Shown one piece after another: positions 35,465 to 44,569 of a stretch of 64,000 nucleotides of DNA. Below the pieces are notes generated by a model. It was given only the letters and a program-made list of their open reading frames with translations, did no database searches and had not been told where the DNA came from. The DNA is from Nocardioides sp. zg-1230 (GTDB lineage Bacteria; Actinomycetota; Actinomycetes; Propionibacteriales; Nocardioidaceae), in NCBI RefSeq assembly GCF_013155335.1, contig NZ_JABJQZ010000001.1, positions 1,364,001 through 1,428,000 on the forward strand, given 5' to 3'. A program made the position numbers and the translations under genes. Each line of letters opens with the position of its first letter. Position 1 is the stretch's first letter.

Positions 35465-35800
35465 TTATCCCTGAACCGGGGGGCCTTCCGGCCAGCCGGA
35501 CGCGGGGAGGTGCGCGACGAACGTCCCCAGCGCCTCGTGGTCGGCGGCGTCGGCGGTGCCGTCGTGGGTCGCCACGAGCACGCGCGCGACGGTGCGGACC
35601 TTGGTGTTGCTGTCCTGGGAGACCCGCAGCATCGTCCGCCAGGCCTGGTCGGTGCTGCAGCCGTAGCGCGCTGACAGCAGGCCGATGGCCATGCCGATGT
35701 CCCGCTGCGACCTCACGGCCTCGTGAAGCTGTGCGACCTCGTCGCGCAGCGCGTCGTCCTGACGGGCAGGCTCGCCCGGGAAAAGGGGTGTGGCAGACAT
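35465..35800 (-). CDS. ANTAR domain-only protein
   Basis: About 111 aa. Most of the protein is one ANTAR domain: ALRDEVAQLHEAVRSQRDIG, AIGLLSARYGCSTDQAW, LRVSQDSNTKVRTVARVLV. There is no sensory domain, so activity may depend on expression level or on the neighbouring GAF-ANTAR protein. ATG 35800 has AGAGG upstream; ATG 35815 has no RBS. The AraC gene lies divergently 175 bp away. Confidence 0.85.
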   Translation of the reverse strand: MSATPLFPGEPARQDDALRDEVAQLHEAVRSQRDIGMAIGLLSARYGCSTDQAWRTMLRVSQDSNTKVRTVARVLVATHDGTADAADHEALGTFVAHLPASGWPEGPPVQG

Positions 35801-35975
35801 CGTCACCTCTTGCATGACGTAGGTCCGCGGACACAGGGCGGATGTCGAACTGGAGCGGTTCCCACCCTACAGGCTGGACCGGGCACATCCGAAGGGGCGC
35901 AAACGAGCGGACTGGGTTACAGTCGAGAAGACTCAAGCCGTCGGGTCGTCCGCACTCTCCTCCAGGAGGTGCCCC

Positions 35976-36950
35976 ATGCCCGACAGGGCACCCCGCACTG
36001 ACACCCCCGAGGTGTTCGACTTCGAGGGCGATGGCGACCAGGCTCGCGAGTGGCTCGACACCGCATACGGCTCCTCGCTGGGCCTGCACGGTCGCATGGG
36101 AACGATCCACCACCGCCGACGCGATCGCGGAGGAGTGTCGTTCGACCGGCTCCAGATCGACGGTCCGGTCGAGTTCGACGCCGACCCCCTGCCGTCGCTC
36201 GTGGTCGTCGACGTGCTGAGCGGCGAGATCGAGTACACCCGCAGATCCGTGACCGACCGTGGACGTGAGGGTGACACCGTCCTGGCAGCCGGGTGGGACA
36301 TGCCCTTCTCGGGAGGTGGCACGGGCTACGACGTGCGCAACACCGGCATCTCGGTCGGGGTCCTCGACGCGGCGATCGCCGACATCGACCCCGACAAGAC
36401 CAGCGCCGACCTCACGTTCGCCAGGTTCGTGCCGCGATCGCGTGCCGCGGCCGCCCAGTGGCGAGCCGTGGTGGACCGGCTCAGCGTCACGCCGGTGGCG
36501 GCCGACGACTCGGTCGGCCAGGCCGACGCCTCGCGCCTCCTCGCCCACAGCCTCCTGCACACCTTCGAGAACAACCTCCTGGCGGGCGACGACCGTGGGA
36601 TCGTCCGCGACGCCCGCGACGCCACCCAGTCCGTCGTACGTCTCGCGCAGCGCATCATCGACGATCGAGCCGGTGACGACCTGACGATGTCCGACATCGC
36701 CCGCGAGTGCCACGTCACCCCGCGGGCCCTGCAGTACGCGTTCCGACGCCACCTCGACTGCACGCCGCACGCCTACCTGCGGCAGGTGCGCCTCGACCTG
36801 GTCCACCAGGTGCTGCGCGACGGCTCCGTGGCCACCGTGGGCGACGCCGCCGCCCGATTCGGCTTCTTCAACCCCGGTCGTTTCGCGACCGAGTACCGGC
36901 AGGTCTTCGGCGAGAACCCTGGACAGACGTTGACTCGCGCCTCGTCCTGA
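35976..36950 (+). CDS. AraC family transcriptional regulator
   Basis: A 324-aa regulator. Residues about 1-200 are a cupin-like AraC-binding domain (REWLDTAYGSSLGLHGRMG, FDRLQIDGPVEF); residues 225-320 are the double helix-turn-helix DNA-binding domain (MSDIARECHVTPRALQYAFRR and AYLRQVRLDLVHQVLRDG, then FGFFNPGRFATEYRQVFGENP). ATG 35976 has AGGAGGT at ideal distance, and TACAGT at 35918-35923 is a likely -10 element. The ligand and targets are unknown. The sigma factor gene is 110 bp downstream. Confidence 0.92.
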   Translation: MPDRAPRTDTPEVFDFEGDGDQAREWLDTAYGSSLGLHGRMGTIHHRRRDRGGVSFDRLQIDGPVEFDADPLPSLVVVDVLSGEIEYTRRSVTDRGREGDTVLAAGWDMPFSGGGTGYDVRNTGISVGVLDAAIADIDPDKTSADLTFARFVPRSRAAAAQWRAVVDRLSVTPVAADDSVGQADASRLLAHSLLHTFENNLLAGDDRGIVRDARDATQSVVRLAQRIIDDRAGDDLTMSDIARECHVTPRALQYAFRRHLDCTPHAYLRQVRLDLVHQVLRDGSVATVGDAAARFGFFNPGRFATEYRQVFGENPGQTLTRASS

Positions 36951-37060
36951 CGGGTGAGTTCGCTTTGCGGCTGTCGTGGTGGTCCAGACCATGCAACCGT
37001 GGTGGTTGATCGTCTTGCTGGAGACCACGGCAGGCGCCATCAACACCCAGGAAGCGAGCC

Positions 37061-37900
37061 GTGGATTCCATGTCGATCGCCCCTGTACGCCCCGCTGGAC
37101 CCAACCCCGTCCAGCCTCGTTCCACCCGGCCCCTCGAGGGCCGGGCCCGTGCCCGTCGCACCGATGCCATCGTCAGCGACCTCCGTGACGTCCGCCGCCA
37201 GTCGGACGCCGACGAGCTGACCCGTCAGCTCATCGAGACCAATGCGGCCGTGGCCCGCAGCATGGCCTCCCGCTACCGCAACCGCGGGATCGACCTCGAC
37301 GACCTCGAGCAGGTCGCGCTCCTCGGCCTCACCAAGGCCGCCCAGCGCTTCGATCCCGACGCCGGCCACGACTTCCTGTCGTTCGCCGTCCCGACCGTGC
37401 GCGGCGAGCTGCGCCGCCACTTCCGTGACTCCGGCTGGATGGTCCGCCCGCCTCGCCGGGTGCAGGACCTGCAGACCCGCATCGCCGGTGCACAGGAGGA
37501 GCTCGAGCGAGAGCTCGGCCGGTCGCCCCGACCCAGCGAGATCGCTGCCCACCTCGAGGAGGACACCTCCGACGTGGTGGAGGCGCTCGCCGCCGACGGG
37601 TGCTTCACGCCCACCTCGCTCGATGCCCCGGTGGCCGACGGCTCGTCGTCGCTCGGCGACCTGCTGGGCGACGAGGACCGCGCCCTGGCGCAGGCCGAGG
37701 CCAAGGTCATGCTGGAGCCGCTGATGCGCGGCCTCACGGCTCGCGACCGCCGGATCGTGCGGTTGCGCTACTACCAGGAGCAGACGCAGCAGGAGATCGC
37801 TGACTCGGTGGGGCTGACCCAGGCCCAGGTGTCGCGGGTCCTGACGCGGATCCTCGCCGACCTGCGGGTCGGTCTGGTCGAGCGGCCGCCCGCCGCCTGA
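37061..37900 (+). CDS. SigB/SigF-type RNA polymerase sigma factor
   Basis: A 279-aa group 3 sigma factor. Region 2: SRYRNRGIDLDDLEQVALLGLTKAA and FDPDAGHDFLSFAVPTVRGELRRHFRD. Region 3: PRRVQDLQTRIAGAQEELE then LGRSPRPSEIAAHLEE. Region 4: GLTARDRRIVRLRYYQEQTQQEIAD and LTQAQVSRVLTRILADLR. Members direct stress or stationary-phase transcription and are normally held by an anti-sigma kinase; no anti-sigma gene adjoins it here. GTG 37061 has AGGAAG nine bases upstream; ATG 37070 is the alternative. Confidence 0.92.
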   Translation: MDSMSIAPVRPAGPNPVQPRSTRPLEGRARARRTDAIVSDLRDVRRQSDADELTRQLIETNAAVARSMASRYRNRGIDLDDLEQVALLGLTKAAQRFDPDAGHDFLSFAVPTVRGELRRHFRDSGWMVRPPRRVQDLQTRIAGAQEELERELGRSPRPSEIAAHLEEDTSDVVEALAADGCFTPTSLDAPVADGSSSLGDLLGDEDRALAQAEAKVMLEPLMRGLTARDRRIVRLRYYQEQTQQEIADSVGLTQAQVSRVLTRILADLRVGLVERPPAA

Positions 37901-37964
37901 CGACCGTTGCACCCTTGCTTGATCTGGGCGGGGCTGCTGGGGGTCGCCGTGCCACCATGGCGCG

Positions 37965-38978
37965 GTGACCCCCTCCCTCGTCGTCGGTTACAAGGCCTCC
38001 GCCGAGCAGTTCGGGCCCCGCGAGCTCGTCGAGCTCGGCGTCCGCGCCGAGGAGGTCGGCCTCGACAGCGTCTGGGTCAGCGACCACCTCCAGCCGTGGC
38101 GCCACGAGGGCGGCCACGCCCCCAACGCGCTCGCGGCGCTGGCGGCCCTCGGTGAACGCACCGAGCGCGTCGTGCTCGGCACCAGCGTGCTGACGCCGAC
38201 GTTCCGCTACAACCCGGCCGTGCTCGCCCAGCAGCTCGCCACGATCGCCCTGCTCAGCCCGGGCCGCGTCGTGCTCGGCGTCGGCACCGGCGAGGCGCTC
38301 AACGAGATCTCGGTCGGGCTGCCGGAGTGGCCCGACTTCAAGGAGCGCTGGGCCCGGCTGCGCGAGGCCGTACGCCTGATGCGCGAGCTGTGGGCCGGCG
38401 AGCGGGTGAGCTTCGACGGCGACTACTACCGCACCGTCGACGCCACGATCTACGACCGGCCCGAGGGCGGCGTCCCGATCTGGGTCGCCGCCGGCGGACC
38501 GCAGATGGCGAAGTACGCCGGACGCGTGGGCGACGGCTTCATCTGCACCAGCGGCAAGGGGATGGACCTCTACACCGACAAGCTGCTGCCCGCCGTGGAC
38601 GAGGGCCGCGCGGCGTCGGACCGCCCGGCGCGCGACTTCGCCCGGATGATCGAGATCAAGTTGTCCTACGCCGCCACTCGCGAGGAGGCGTTGAAGAACA
38701 CCCGCTTCTGGGCCCCGCTGTCGCTCAGCGCCGAGGAGAAGCATCGCCTCGACGACCCCGTCCAGATGGCCGCCGCCGCCGACCGCTTGCCGATCGAGCA
38801 GGTGGCCTCACGCTGGATCGTCGCGACGACGCCCGACGAGGTCGTCGACGCGGTCCGTCCCTACGTCGACGCCGGCTTCGACCACCTCGTCCTCCACGGC
38901 CCCGGCCACGACCAGGAGAAGCTCCTCGCCGCCCTCGGCTCTGACGTCGTACCCGCTCTCCGCGAGCTGGCTGGCTGA
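37965..38978 (+). CDS. fgd: F420-dependent glucose-6-phosphate dehydrogenase
   Basis: A 337-aa LLM-fold enzyme that oxidises glucose-6-phosphate to 6-phosphogluconolactone while reducing F420. It keeps long stretches characteristic of mycobacterial FGD1: [121 protein letters not shown] and [12 protein letters not shown]. The F420 contacts (Asp/His/Trp near 38-45, Asn/Glu near 110) and the phosphate-binding lysines are in place. The GTG start at 37965 lies 64 bp after the sigma factor gene. It supplies reduced F420 for the other F420-type enzymes seen here. Confidence 0.95.
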   Translation: MTPSLVVGYKASAEQFGPRELVELGVRAEEVGLDSVWVSDHLQPWRHEGGHAPNALAALAALGERTERVVLGTSVLTPTFRYNPAVLAQQLATIALLSPGRVVLGVGTGEALNEISVGLPEWPDFKERWARLREAVRLMRELWAGERVSFDGDYYRTVDATIYDRPEGGVPIWVAAGGPQMAKYAGRVGDGFICTSGKGMDLYTDKLLPAVDEGRAASDRPARDFARMIEIKLSYAATREEALKNTRFWAPLSLSAEEKHRLDDPVQMAAAADRLPIEQVASRWIVATTPDEVVDAVRPYVDAGFDHLVLHGPGHDQEKLLAALGSDVVPALRELAG

Positions 38979-39041
38979 GCCGTCTCCTGCCTCCCACGGC
39001 GCGGGGTCGTCGTCCAGCGAGGTGGGTGCGAGCGTCCATCT

Positions 39042-41960
39042 CTACGTCGCATGACCACTGGCTCTCGTTCGGGTCGTGGCCGTCGCCGCGATCGCGGCCG
39101 AGAGCGGCGCATGGTGGCGGGCCTGAGCAGCGGCGCGAGCCAGCAGACGGGCGGCGCGGGTGCCCTCCCCGTGCTGCAGGGCTGACCCGGCAGCGCGCCA
39201 CCGGCAGTACGCCGCGTTGTGCGGCCAGCCGAGTCGGTCGAACGCGACCGCTGCAGCGACCCACAGGTGCACCGCGGGGTCGCCGCAGGCGCGGGCCAGC
39301 TCGGCCCGCCAGAGGTGCCCCATCGCGGGCATCGCAGCGTAGGGCGGCCGCGCCTCGAACGGGTCACGTGGCGCGCTGGCTGCGAGGCGTCGGAGCTGTT
39401 GGGTGACCGCGGCCCGCTCTGCGCGGGCGGTGCCATCGCGGTCCAGCTGGTCGGCCAGCGCACGAGCACGCAGGCACAGCAGCGGGACCGTGTTGAAGAC
39501 CGCTTCGGTCGGCAGCGACACCTCGATCGCCTCCTCGAGGAGCTCGAGTGCCAGGTCGATGCGGCCGGCCCAGATGAGGCCTTCGACGTGCCAGTGCACC
39601 CCCTCCGCCCAGTTCTGGTTGTGGTTGGACACCTGCGCGTCCGCTCGCCGCCACCGGTCGAGCGCGGCGTCCAGGTGGCCCTCGCGCAGCTCGATGGCGG
39701 CCAGCACGACGTGGGCGTCGGCGGTGTTGAGGCTCGGGGCCGAGCTGGTCACGGGGGCCAGCGCGTCTCGTGCGCCGACGAGGTCGCCGGTGTTGAGGTG
39801 GGGCACAGCGATGTTGATGCGCACGATCACGGACGGGTAGCTCTCGGTCAGGTTGTTGGCATCCGCTTCTCGGAGTGCGCTGCGGGCCAGCTCCTCGATC
39901 TCGCGAGGGGGCACGTTGGCGAAGGACATGACCCCGGTCGCATTGGCGGCGATGACCAGGTCCGCGAAGGGATCCTGTCCCGCGTACCGGTCTCCGAGGA
40001 CGTCCCGAGCGGTCGCCAGGGCCTGGTCGAGGTCTCCGTCATGGGCGGCGAGCCAGATCGATGACGCCTCCCAACGACGTCTGGTCCGAGCGTCCTCGGC
40101 GCCGAAGAGCTCCTGCCGACGACGTACGGCGGCCTTCACGTCGTCGTACCGACCGGACTGCAGAAAGAAGTTCACCCGCTCCGCGAGCACCTCGGCGAGC
40201 TCTGGCGAGGGCTCGTGTCGTTCCAGCAGCGCGAGGGCCTCGTCGAGGAGGGCGAGGCCCTCGGGCGCCTGTCCGTCGTCGATGAGGAAGACACCGACGA
40301 GCGTGAGCATCGCGCCGCGCCGGCGGTCCGGGAGGTCGAGCCCCTCGGCCCGGGCGACGAGGGCTCGGGACGTGTCGAGGTCCCCGACCTCGATCGACGA
40401 CTCGAGCGCCCCTGCCAGGACGTCCCACAGCCCCATGCCGTCCGTGGGGTTCCCGGCGTCCCACAGCTCGAGCACCCGCAGCCAGGCCTCGAGCGCCTCG
40501 CGGTGGGCGAAACGGTCATGGGCGCGGGTCGCAGCAGCGACCCGGGGTCCGACCTCCTGATCGGGGCGACCGGCGGCGCGCCAGTGGTCGGCCACCTCCG
40601 CCGGCTCCACGCCGGGCTCCTCCGCCATGGCCTGCGCGAGCCGGCCGTGGACGTGCGCGCCCTCGCCCGGCAGCAGTCGACGGCGGACCGCATCCACGAG
40701 CAGCGGGTGCGCCAGCTCCGCGTCGTCCGAGGTGTCCGTCCGCAGCAACCTGCGCCGCGCCAGCCGACGGAGGGCCACGGCGCACCGGTCGGCCTCGAGC
40801 CCGCTCGCGCTCCTGAGCAGTGCGGGGCCGATGCGGCGTTCGGCCGCGCCCAGCACGCTGGCCACGCTCCAGGCGTCGTCGTCGAGGTCGCCGATGCGTC
40901 GGTCCAGCAGGTCCGCGAGGTGCTGGGGGAGACCGGCTCCGTCCGGGCTGGATGCCAGCTGCACCGTGTAGAGGGGCAGTCCCTCGGACCTCGCGTGGAT
41001 GCGCTGTGCCGCCGCGGCGTCGCTCGACCCGGTCAGCAGCCTCAGCTGCTCCGCCGTCTCCTCGGGCGTCAGCGGGCCGAGGTCCACCGAGGGGACGCCC
41101 GAGGTCCACCGGGCCCGCGACAGCCACTCGCTGTGGTCACCCGGCACGTCGGGGTCACCCGTTCGCCACGTGATGACCAGCGGACACTGCGGCGGCGCGC
41201 CCGTCATGTGGGTGAGGAGGTCGAGCGTGCTGCGGTCCGCCCAGTGACCGTCCTCGATGATCACGGCCACGGGGTGCGCGGCACTGAGAACGTCGAGGAC
41301 GGTGGTGATCGAGAGGTAGAGCTTCTCCAGGCCCCAGGGGTCGTCGTGCGGGGTGCCGTTCGAGACGGTGTCGAGCTCGGGCAGCAGGCGGCCGAGTGAC
41401 GCCCGTACGTAGGCCGGACAGTCCGACAGCGCCTGCTCGAGCCACTCCCCGTCCTCGATGCCCAGGATCGAGCGCAGCACGTCGATGACCGGGAGCAGCG
41501 GCACCTCCCCGGACAGCTTCAGGCACCGGCCGACGACGACGCGGGCGTCGGCGGTCTCGACGGCGGTCGTCACGAGGGTGGTCTTGCCGATGCCCGCCTC
41601 GCCGGTCACGAGGAGCGGGCCGGAGCCGGACTCGAGGTGGTGACGCACGGTCGCGAGCTCGGCGACCCGGCCGGCGATGAGGCGCGGCTCGGAGGGGGAC
41701 GCCGGGGCGGATGCCGCCAACCACAGGTCGCGGAAGCGCGCGACGTCCCCTCCCAACGCCTCGACCAACAGCTCGAGCGTCCCCCAGGTCGGGACGGAAG
41801 GGGATGAGAACACCTTCGACACCGTGGTGTGCGAGACGCCACTGTGTCCGGCGAGGCGGCGCAGGCTCGGCCATCCGGCGTGGTGGTGCAGGTCGTGGAG
41901 CGCGTCGACGAGCTCCCGGTGGGGTCCGGGAGCGACATCAGGCCGCGGCAGCGCCCCCAT
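39042..41960 (-). CDS. HTH-STAND ATPase-TPR regulator
   Basis: A 972-aa protein with three parts. Residues about 15-75 are an XRE-like helix-turn-helix (LRRLAGHSGVSHTTVSKVFS). Residues about 90-400 form a STAND-type AAA ATPase with Walker A GEAGIGKTTL near 121 and Walker B VAVIIEDGHWADRS near 230. The remaining 500 residues are TPR-like helical repeats, for example RALVARAEGLDLPDRRR. LAL-type activators share the ATPase-TPR core but end in a LuxR DNA-binding domain; none is present here, so DNA binding would be N-terminal. It is a signal-integrating regulator or possibly a defence-like switch. It stands alone. Confidence 0.85.
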   Translation of the reverse strand: MGALPRPDVAPGPHRELVDALHDLHHHAGWPSLRRLAGHSGVSHTTVSKVFSSPSVPTWGTLELLVEALGGDVARFRDLWLAASAPASPSEPRLIAGRVAELATVRHHLESGSGPLLVTGEAGIGKTTLVTTAVETADARVVVGRCLKLSGEVPLLPVIDVLRSILGIEDGEWLEQALSDCPAYVRASLGRLLPELDTVSNGTPHDDPWGLEKLYLSITTVLDVLSAAHPVAVIIEDGHWADRSTLDLLTHMTGAPPQCPLVITWRTGDPDVPGDHSEWLSRARWTSGVPSVDLGPLTPEETAEQLRLLTGSSDAAAAQRIHARSEGLPLYTVQLASSPDGAGLPQHLADLLDRRIGDLDDDAWSVASVLGAAERRIGPALLRSASGLEADRCAVALRRLARRRLLRTDTSDDAELAHPLLVDAVRRRLLPGEGAHVHGRLAQAMAEEPGVEPAEVADHWRAAGRPDQEVGPRVAAATRAHDRFAHREALEAWLRVLELWDAGNPTDGMGLWDVLAGALESSIEVGDLDTSRALVARAEGLDLPDRRRGAMLTLVGVFLIDDGQAPEGLALLDEALALLERHEPSPELAEVLAERVNFFLQSGRYDDVKAAVRRRQELFGAEDARTRRRWEASSIWLAAHDGDLDQALATARDVLGDRYAGQDPFADLVIAANATGVMSFANVPPREIEELARSALREADANNLTESYPSVIVRINIAVPHLNTGDLVGARDALAPVTSSAPSLNTADAHVVLAAIELREGHLDAALDRWRRADAQVSNHNQNWAEGVHWHVEGLIWAGRIDLALELLEEAIEVSLPTEAVFNTVPLLCLRARALADQLDRDGTARAERAAVTQQLRRLAASAPRDPFEARPPYAAMPAMGHLWRAELARACGDPAVHLWVAAAVAFDRLGWPHNAAYCRWRAAGSALQHGEGTRAARLLARAAAQARHHAPLSAAIAATATTRTRASGHAT

Positions 41961-42001
41961 CGAGCCAGCATCCCTCCGCGTGCCGCGTGGTGTCCATCGC
42001 C

Positions 42002-42020
42002 CGGCAGTCTCGGACTGCCG
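42002..42020. promoter_or_regulatory. Inverted repeat upstream of the HTH-STAND gene
   Basis: CGGCAGTC and GACTGCCG are perfect 8-bp arms with a TCG centre, 42-60 bp upstream of the start at 41960. Its location suggests an operator, perhaps autoregulatory, or an RNA hairpin in the leader. Confidence 0.5.
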
Positions 42021-42170
42021 ACCTGTTCATCGGTCCCCAGTCGGACGTCGCGCTCAAGCGATTCAGCACGACGCGGCTCATCTCCTCACCGTCGATCAGA
42101 TGGTCGGAAATAGGTGTCCGTCATGTGGATCCACGCGTGATCTGGCGGGGTGAGTGTCGGTGGTCACGTC

Positions 42171-42176
42171 TAGCGT
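42171..42176 (+). promoter_or_regulatory. Leaderless-type -10 element TAGCGT
   Basis: TAGCGT is followed by exactly seven bases and then the ATG at 42184, matching leaderless actinobacterial promoters. There is no ribosome-binding site. Confidence 0.5.
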
Positions 42177-42183
42177 GGAACTC

Positions 42184-43791
42184 ATGAACGGCGACCTCTG
42201 TGACCTCGACGCGACCGGCCTGCTGGCCGCCGCGACCGAGGCCGAGCACGCCGCGAGGTTGGCGGAGGTCCACAAGCTCGAGGTGCTCGCCGCCTGGGCC
42301 GCGGTCCACTCCACCGACCCGACCGAGGGCCCCGACGGCCGCATCGCCCGCCGGATCGGCAACGTGCTGCGCCAGGTCGGCGGACAGGGCACCCCGGGGG
42401 TGCAGGACTTCTGCCTCGGCGAGATCGCCCTCGCCCGCGGCGCCGGGGCGACCGCGACCCAGCACGCCCTGGCCGACGTGCTCGACCTGCAGCACCGCCT
42501 CCCGCTCACCTGGGCGGTCTGCCGGCGCGGGGAGTGCGAGGTGTGGGTCGCCCGCCGGGTCGCGAAGCTGTCGCGCCACCTCGGCGCCGACACCGTCGGG
42601 CTGGTCGACTCCGCGGTGTCGCGGATGATCGCCACCGAGGCCATCGGCCGGGTCCTCGACGTCGCGGCAGCCAAGATCATCGAGGCCGACCCCGCCGTAC
42701 ACGAGGAGCGGTGCGAGGCCGAACGCCGCCGCCGCTACGTCGGCCTCGGCCGCACCGACGAGCACGGCCTGCGCACCCTCATCGCCCGCCTCGAGGCCGG
42801 CGACGCCGCCGCGGTCGACGCGATCGTGCACCGCGTGGCCGAGATCCTCGCCCCGCGCCACCCCGAGGCCCACCCCGACGAGCTCCGCGCCCTCGCCTTC
42901 GGGTGGCTCGCCCGCCCCGCCGAGCTCTTCACCCTCCTCCTCGAACACACCGACAGCCCGCCCAAGCCCGCGCCCGAGCCCGAGGACGTGGCCGAGGACG
43001 TGGCCGAGGACGTGGCCGAGGACGTGGCCGAGACCGAAACCGAGGACGTGGCCGAGCCCGAGGATGTCGTCGAGCCGGAACCGGACCTCGACCTCGACCT
43101 TGAGGACAGCCAGTTGGGTTTGGAGCCGGGAGCGGAGCGGGGGCTTTCCCGGGCGCTGGCGTTCCCCGCCGACCTCCTCGACGCCCTGCGCGAGGTCGAC
43201 GTACGACCCCTCGCCCCCAAAGCGGTGCTGCACGTCCACCTGCACGAGGCGTCCCTGCACGGCTTCGACGGGGTCGACGGCGTGGCAGGGGTGGCGCGGG
43301 TCGAGGGCCTAGGCCCGGTCACCCTGACCCGGCTCGTCGAGCTCCTGGGTCGCCACGACCTCACGGTCCAGCCCGTCAAGGACCTCTCCGACCGCGTCCG
43401 CCACACCGCCTACGAGCACCCCGAGTCGCTGCGTGACCAGGTCCACCTCGTCACCGGCGGTGACTACTGGCCCTACGCCACCTCCACCAGCCGCCACGTC
43501 GACCTCGACCACCCCACCCCCTACGACCACGGCCAGAGCGGCGACGAGGGTCGAGATCCCCCGCCCGGCCAGACCGGATCCCACAACTCCGGCCCCCTCG
43601 GCCGACGACACCACCGCTGGAAGACCCACGCCGGCTACCGCTCACGCCAGTGCGGCGAAGGCCGCTACGTCTGGCTCACCCCCCACAACATGGGCTTCCT
43701 CATCGACCACACCGGCACCCACCGCATCCACCCCGAACAAGCCCGGATCATCCTCGAAGCACCCGCCGGCGTCGACCTCTACTACGCGTGA
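42184..43791 (+). CDS. HNH endonuclease-like DUF222/13E12 family protein
   Basis: A 535-aa protein of the 13E12 repeat family. Residues about 1-250 are DUF222 (GLLAAATEAEHAARLAEVHK, EVWVARRVAKLSRHLG). The middle (about 260-310) is an acidic low-complexity linker built from DVAE repeats. The C-terminal third has an HNH-like core: VDLDHPTPYDHG, then HNSGPLGRRHHRWKTHAG. The zinc-binding cysteines usually flanking the core are not present (DYWPYATSTS), so the fold is a cysteine-poor variant. These proteins are multicopy in Nocardioides and mycobacteria; nuclease activity and role are unproven. Leaderless-type promoter. Confidence 0.85.
   Translation: MNGDLCDLDATGLLAAATEAEHAARLAEVHKLEVLAAWAAVHSTDPTEGPDGRIARRIGNVLRQVGGQGTPGVQDFCLGEIALARGAGATATQHALADVLDLQHRLPLTWAVCRRGECEVWVARRVAKLSRHLGADTVGLVDSAVSRMIATEAIGRVLDVAAAKIIEADPAVHEERCEAERRRRYVGLGRTDEHGLRTLIARLEAGDAAAVDAIVHRVAEILAPRHPEAHPDELRALAFGWLARPAELFTLLLEHTDSPPKPAPEPEDVAEDVAEDVAEDVAETETEDVAEPEDVVEPEPDLDLDLEDSQLGLEPGAERGLSRALAFPADLLDALREVDVRPLAPKAVLHVHLHEASLHGFDGVDGVAGVARVEGLGPVTLTRLVELLGRHDLTVQPVKDLSDRVRHTAYEHPESLRDQVHLVTGGDYWPYATSTSRHVDLDHPTPYDHGQSGDEGRDPPPGQTGSHNSGPLGRRHHRWKTHAGYRSRQCGEGRYVWLTPHNMGFLIDHTGTHRIHPEQARIILEAPAGVDLYYA
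42982..43053. repeat. 12-bp tandem repeat in the DUF222 gene
   Basis: GAGGACGTGGCC occurs four times in tandem (42982-43029), then one diverged unit, then once more (43042-43053). It encodes the acidic EDVA repeats of the linker in frame. Confidence 0.9.
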
Positions 43792-44028
43792 CTGTCGCTC
43801 GCGCCTGCCGTGCGAGCTCCCACAACCCGACCGGTCGCGATCGTGGGTGGTCTGGACCTCCCCCGCACTGGCGATGACACCCGCCACCGAGCGTCGCACG
43901 CTGGCAGTGCACGACCCCTGCGCGGTCAGCGCACACGAGGGCGAGCCGGGATTCCGGTTCGTCACCCCACAGGCGGAGCAGTCAACCCGTGCCCCCCAAC
44001 GCTCCTGTGCCGATTGAAGGTCACTCCC

Positions 44029-44529
44029 ATGCACAACCTCGTGAAGCGTCTGCTCCTGACCAGAGCGACCCCCATGCCTCCTTTGGCCCGTCTCGCCTCG
44101 CTGACAGGCCTTCTGCTCCTGCTTCCCGCGATTCCAGCCCAGGCCGACCAGGGGTTCCACACCACCCGGTACCCACTGTCCTCGGTGGCCGACGGGTCGG
44201 TGCACGGGTGGGTGATCGACATCCACGCGCAAGGTCCGCGGATCTATGCACAGGAGCGGTACCTGCTGCACGACGTGGAACCGGGACAGACGTACGTGAT
44301 GAATCTCTACGCCTACAGCGACCCCGACTGCGGTGACCTGGTGGTGGCGGTGCCCGGGACGGCGACGATGACGACCAACACCGCCGGGAATGCGCGCAGC
44401 GGTACGACGTTCGTCCCGGCGGCGGTCGAGGGCTTGCCCCGGACGACGTACTACCTCCGCTGGCAGGTCACGGACGCCAGCGCCGCCGTCGTCCATGAGA
44501 CTGCGTGCGTACCGGTCTCGCTCGACTGA
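44029..44529 (+). CDS. Secreted hypothetical protein
   Basis: A 166-aa protein. After a basic N-terminus, LTGLLLLLPAIPAQA is a signal peptide core with probable cleavage after AQA. The mature part (about 125 aa) is beta-rich and carries one cysteine pair (DPDCGDL and ETACVPV) likely to form a disulfide. TYVMNLYAYSDPDCG and TYYLRWQVTDASAA alternate hydrophobic residues. No family recognised. GAAGG lies about 9 bases before ATG 44029. It converges on the anti-sigma-like gene. Confidence 0.7.
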   Translation: MHNLVKRLLLTRATPMPPLARLASLTGLLLLLPAIPAQADQGFHTTRYPLSSVADGSVHGWVIDIHAQGPRIYAQERYLLHDVEPGQTYVMNLYAYSDPDCGDLVVAVPGTATMTTNTAGNARSGTTFVPAAVEGLPRTTYYLRWQVTDASAAVVHETACVPVSLD

Positions 44530-44569
44530 AGGTGTCGGCACCCGCAGGCGTCGACATCTTCCCGCGTGA

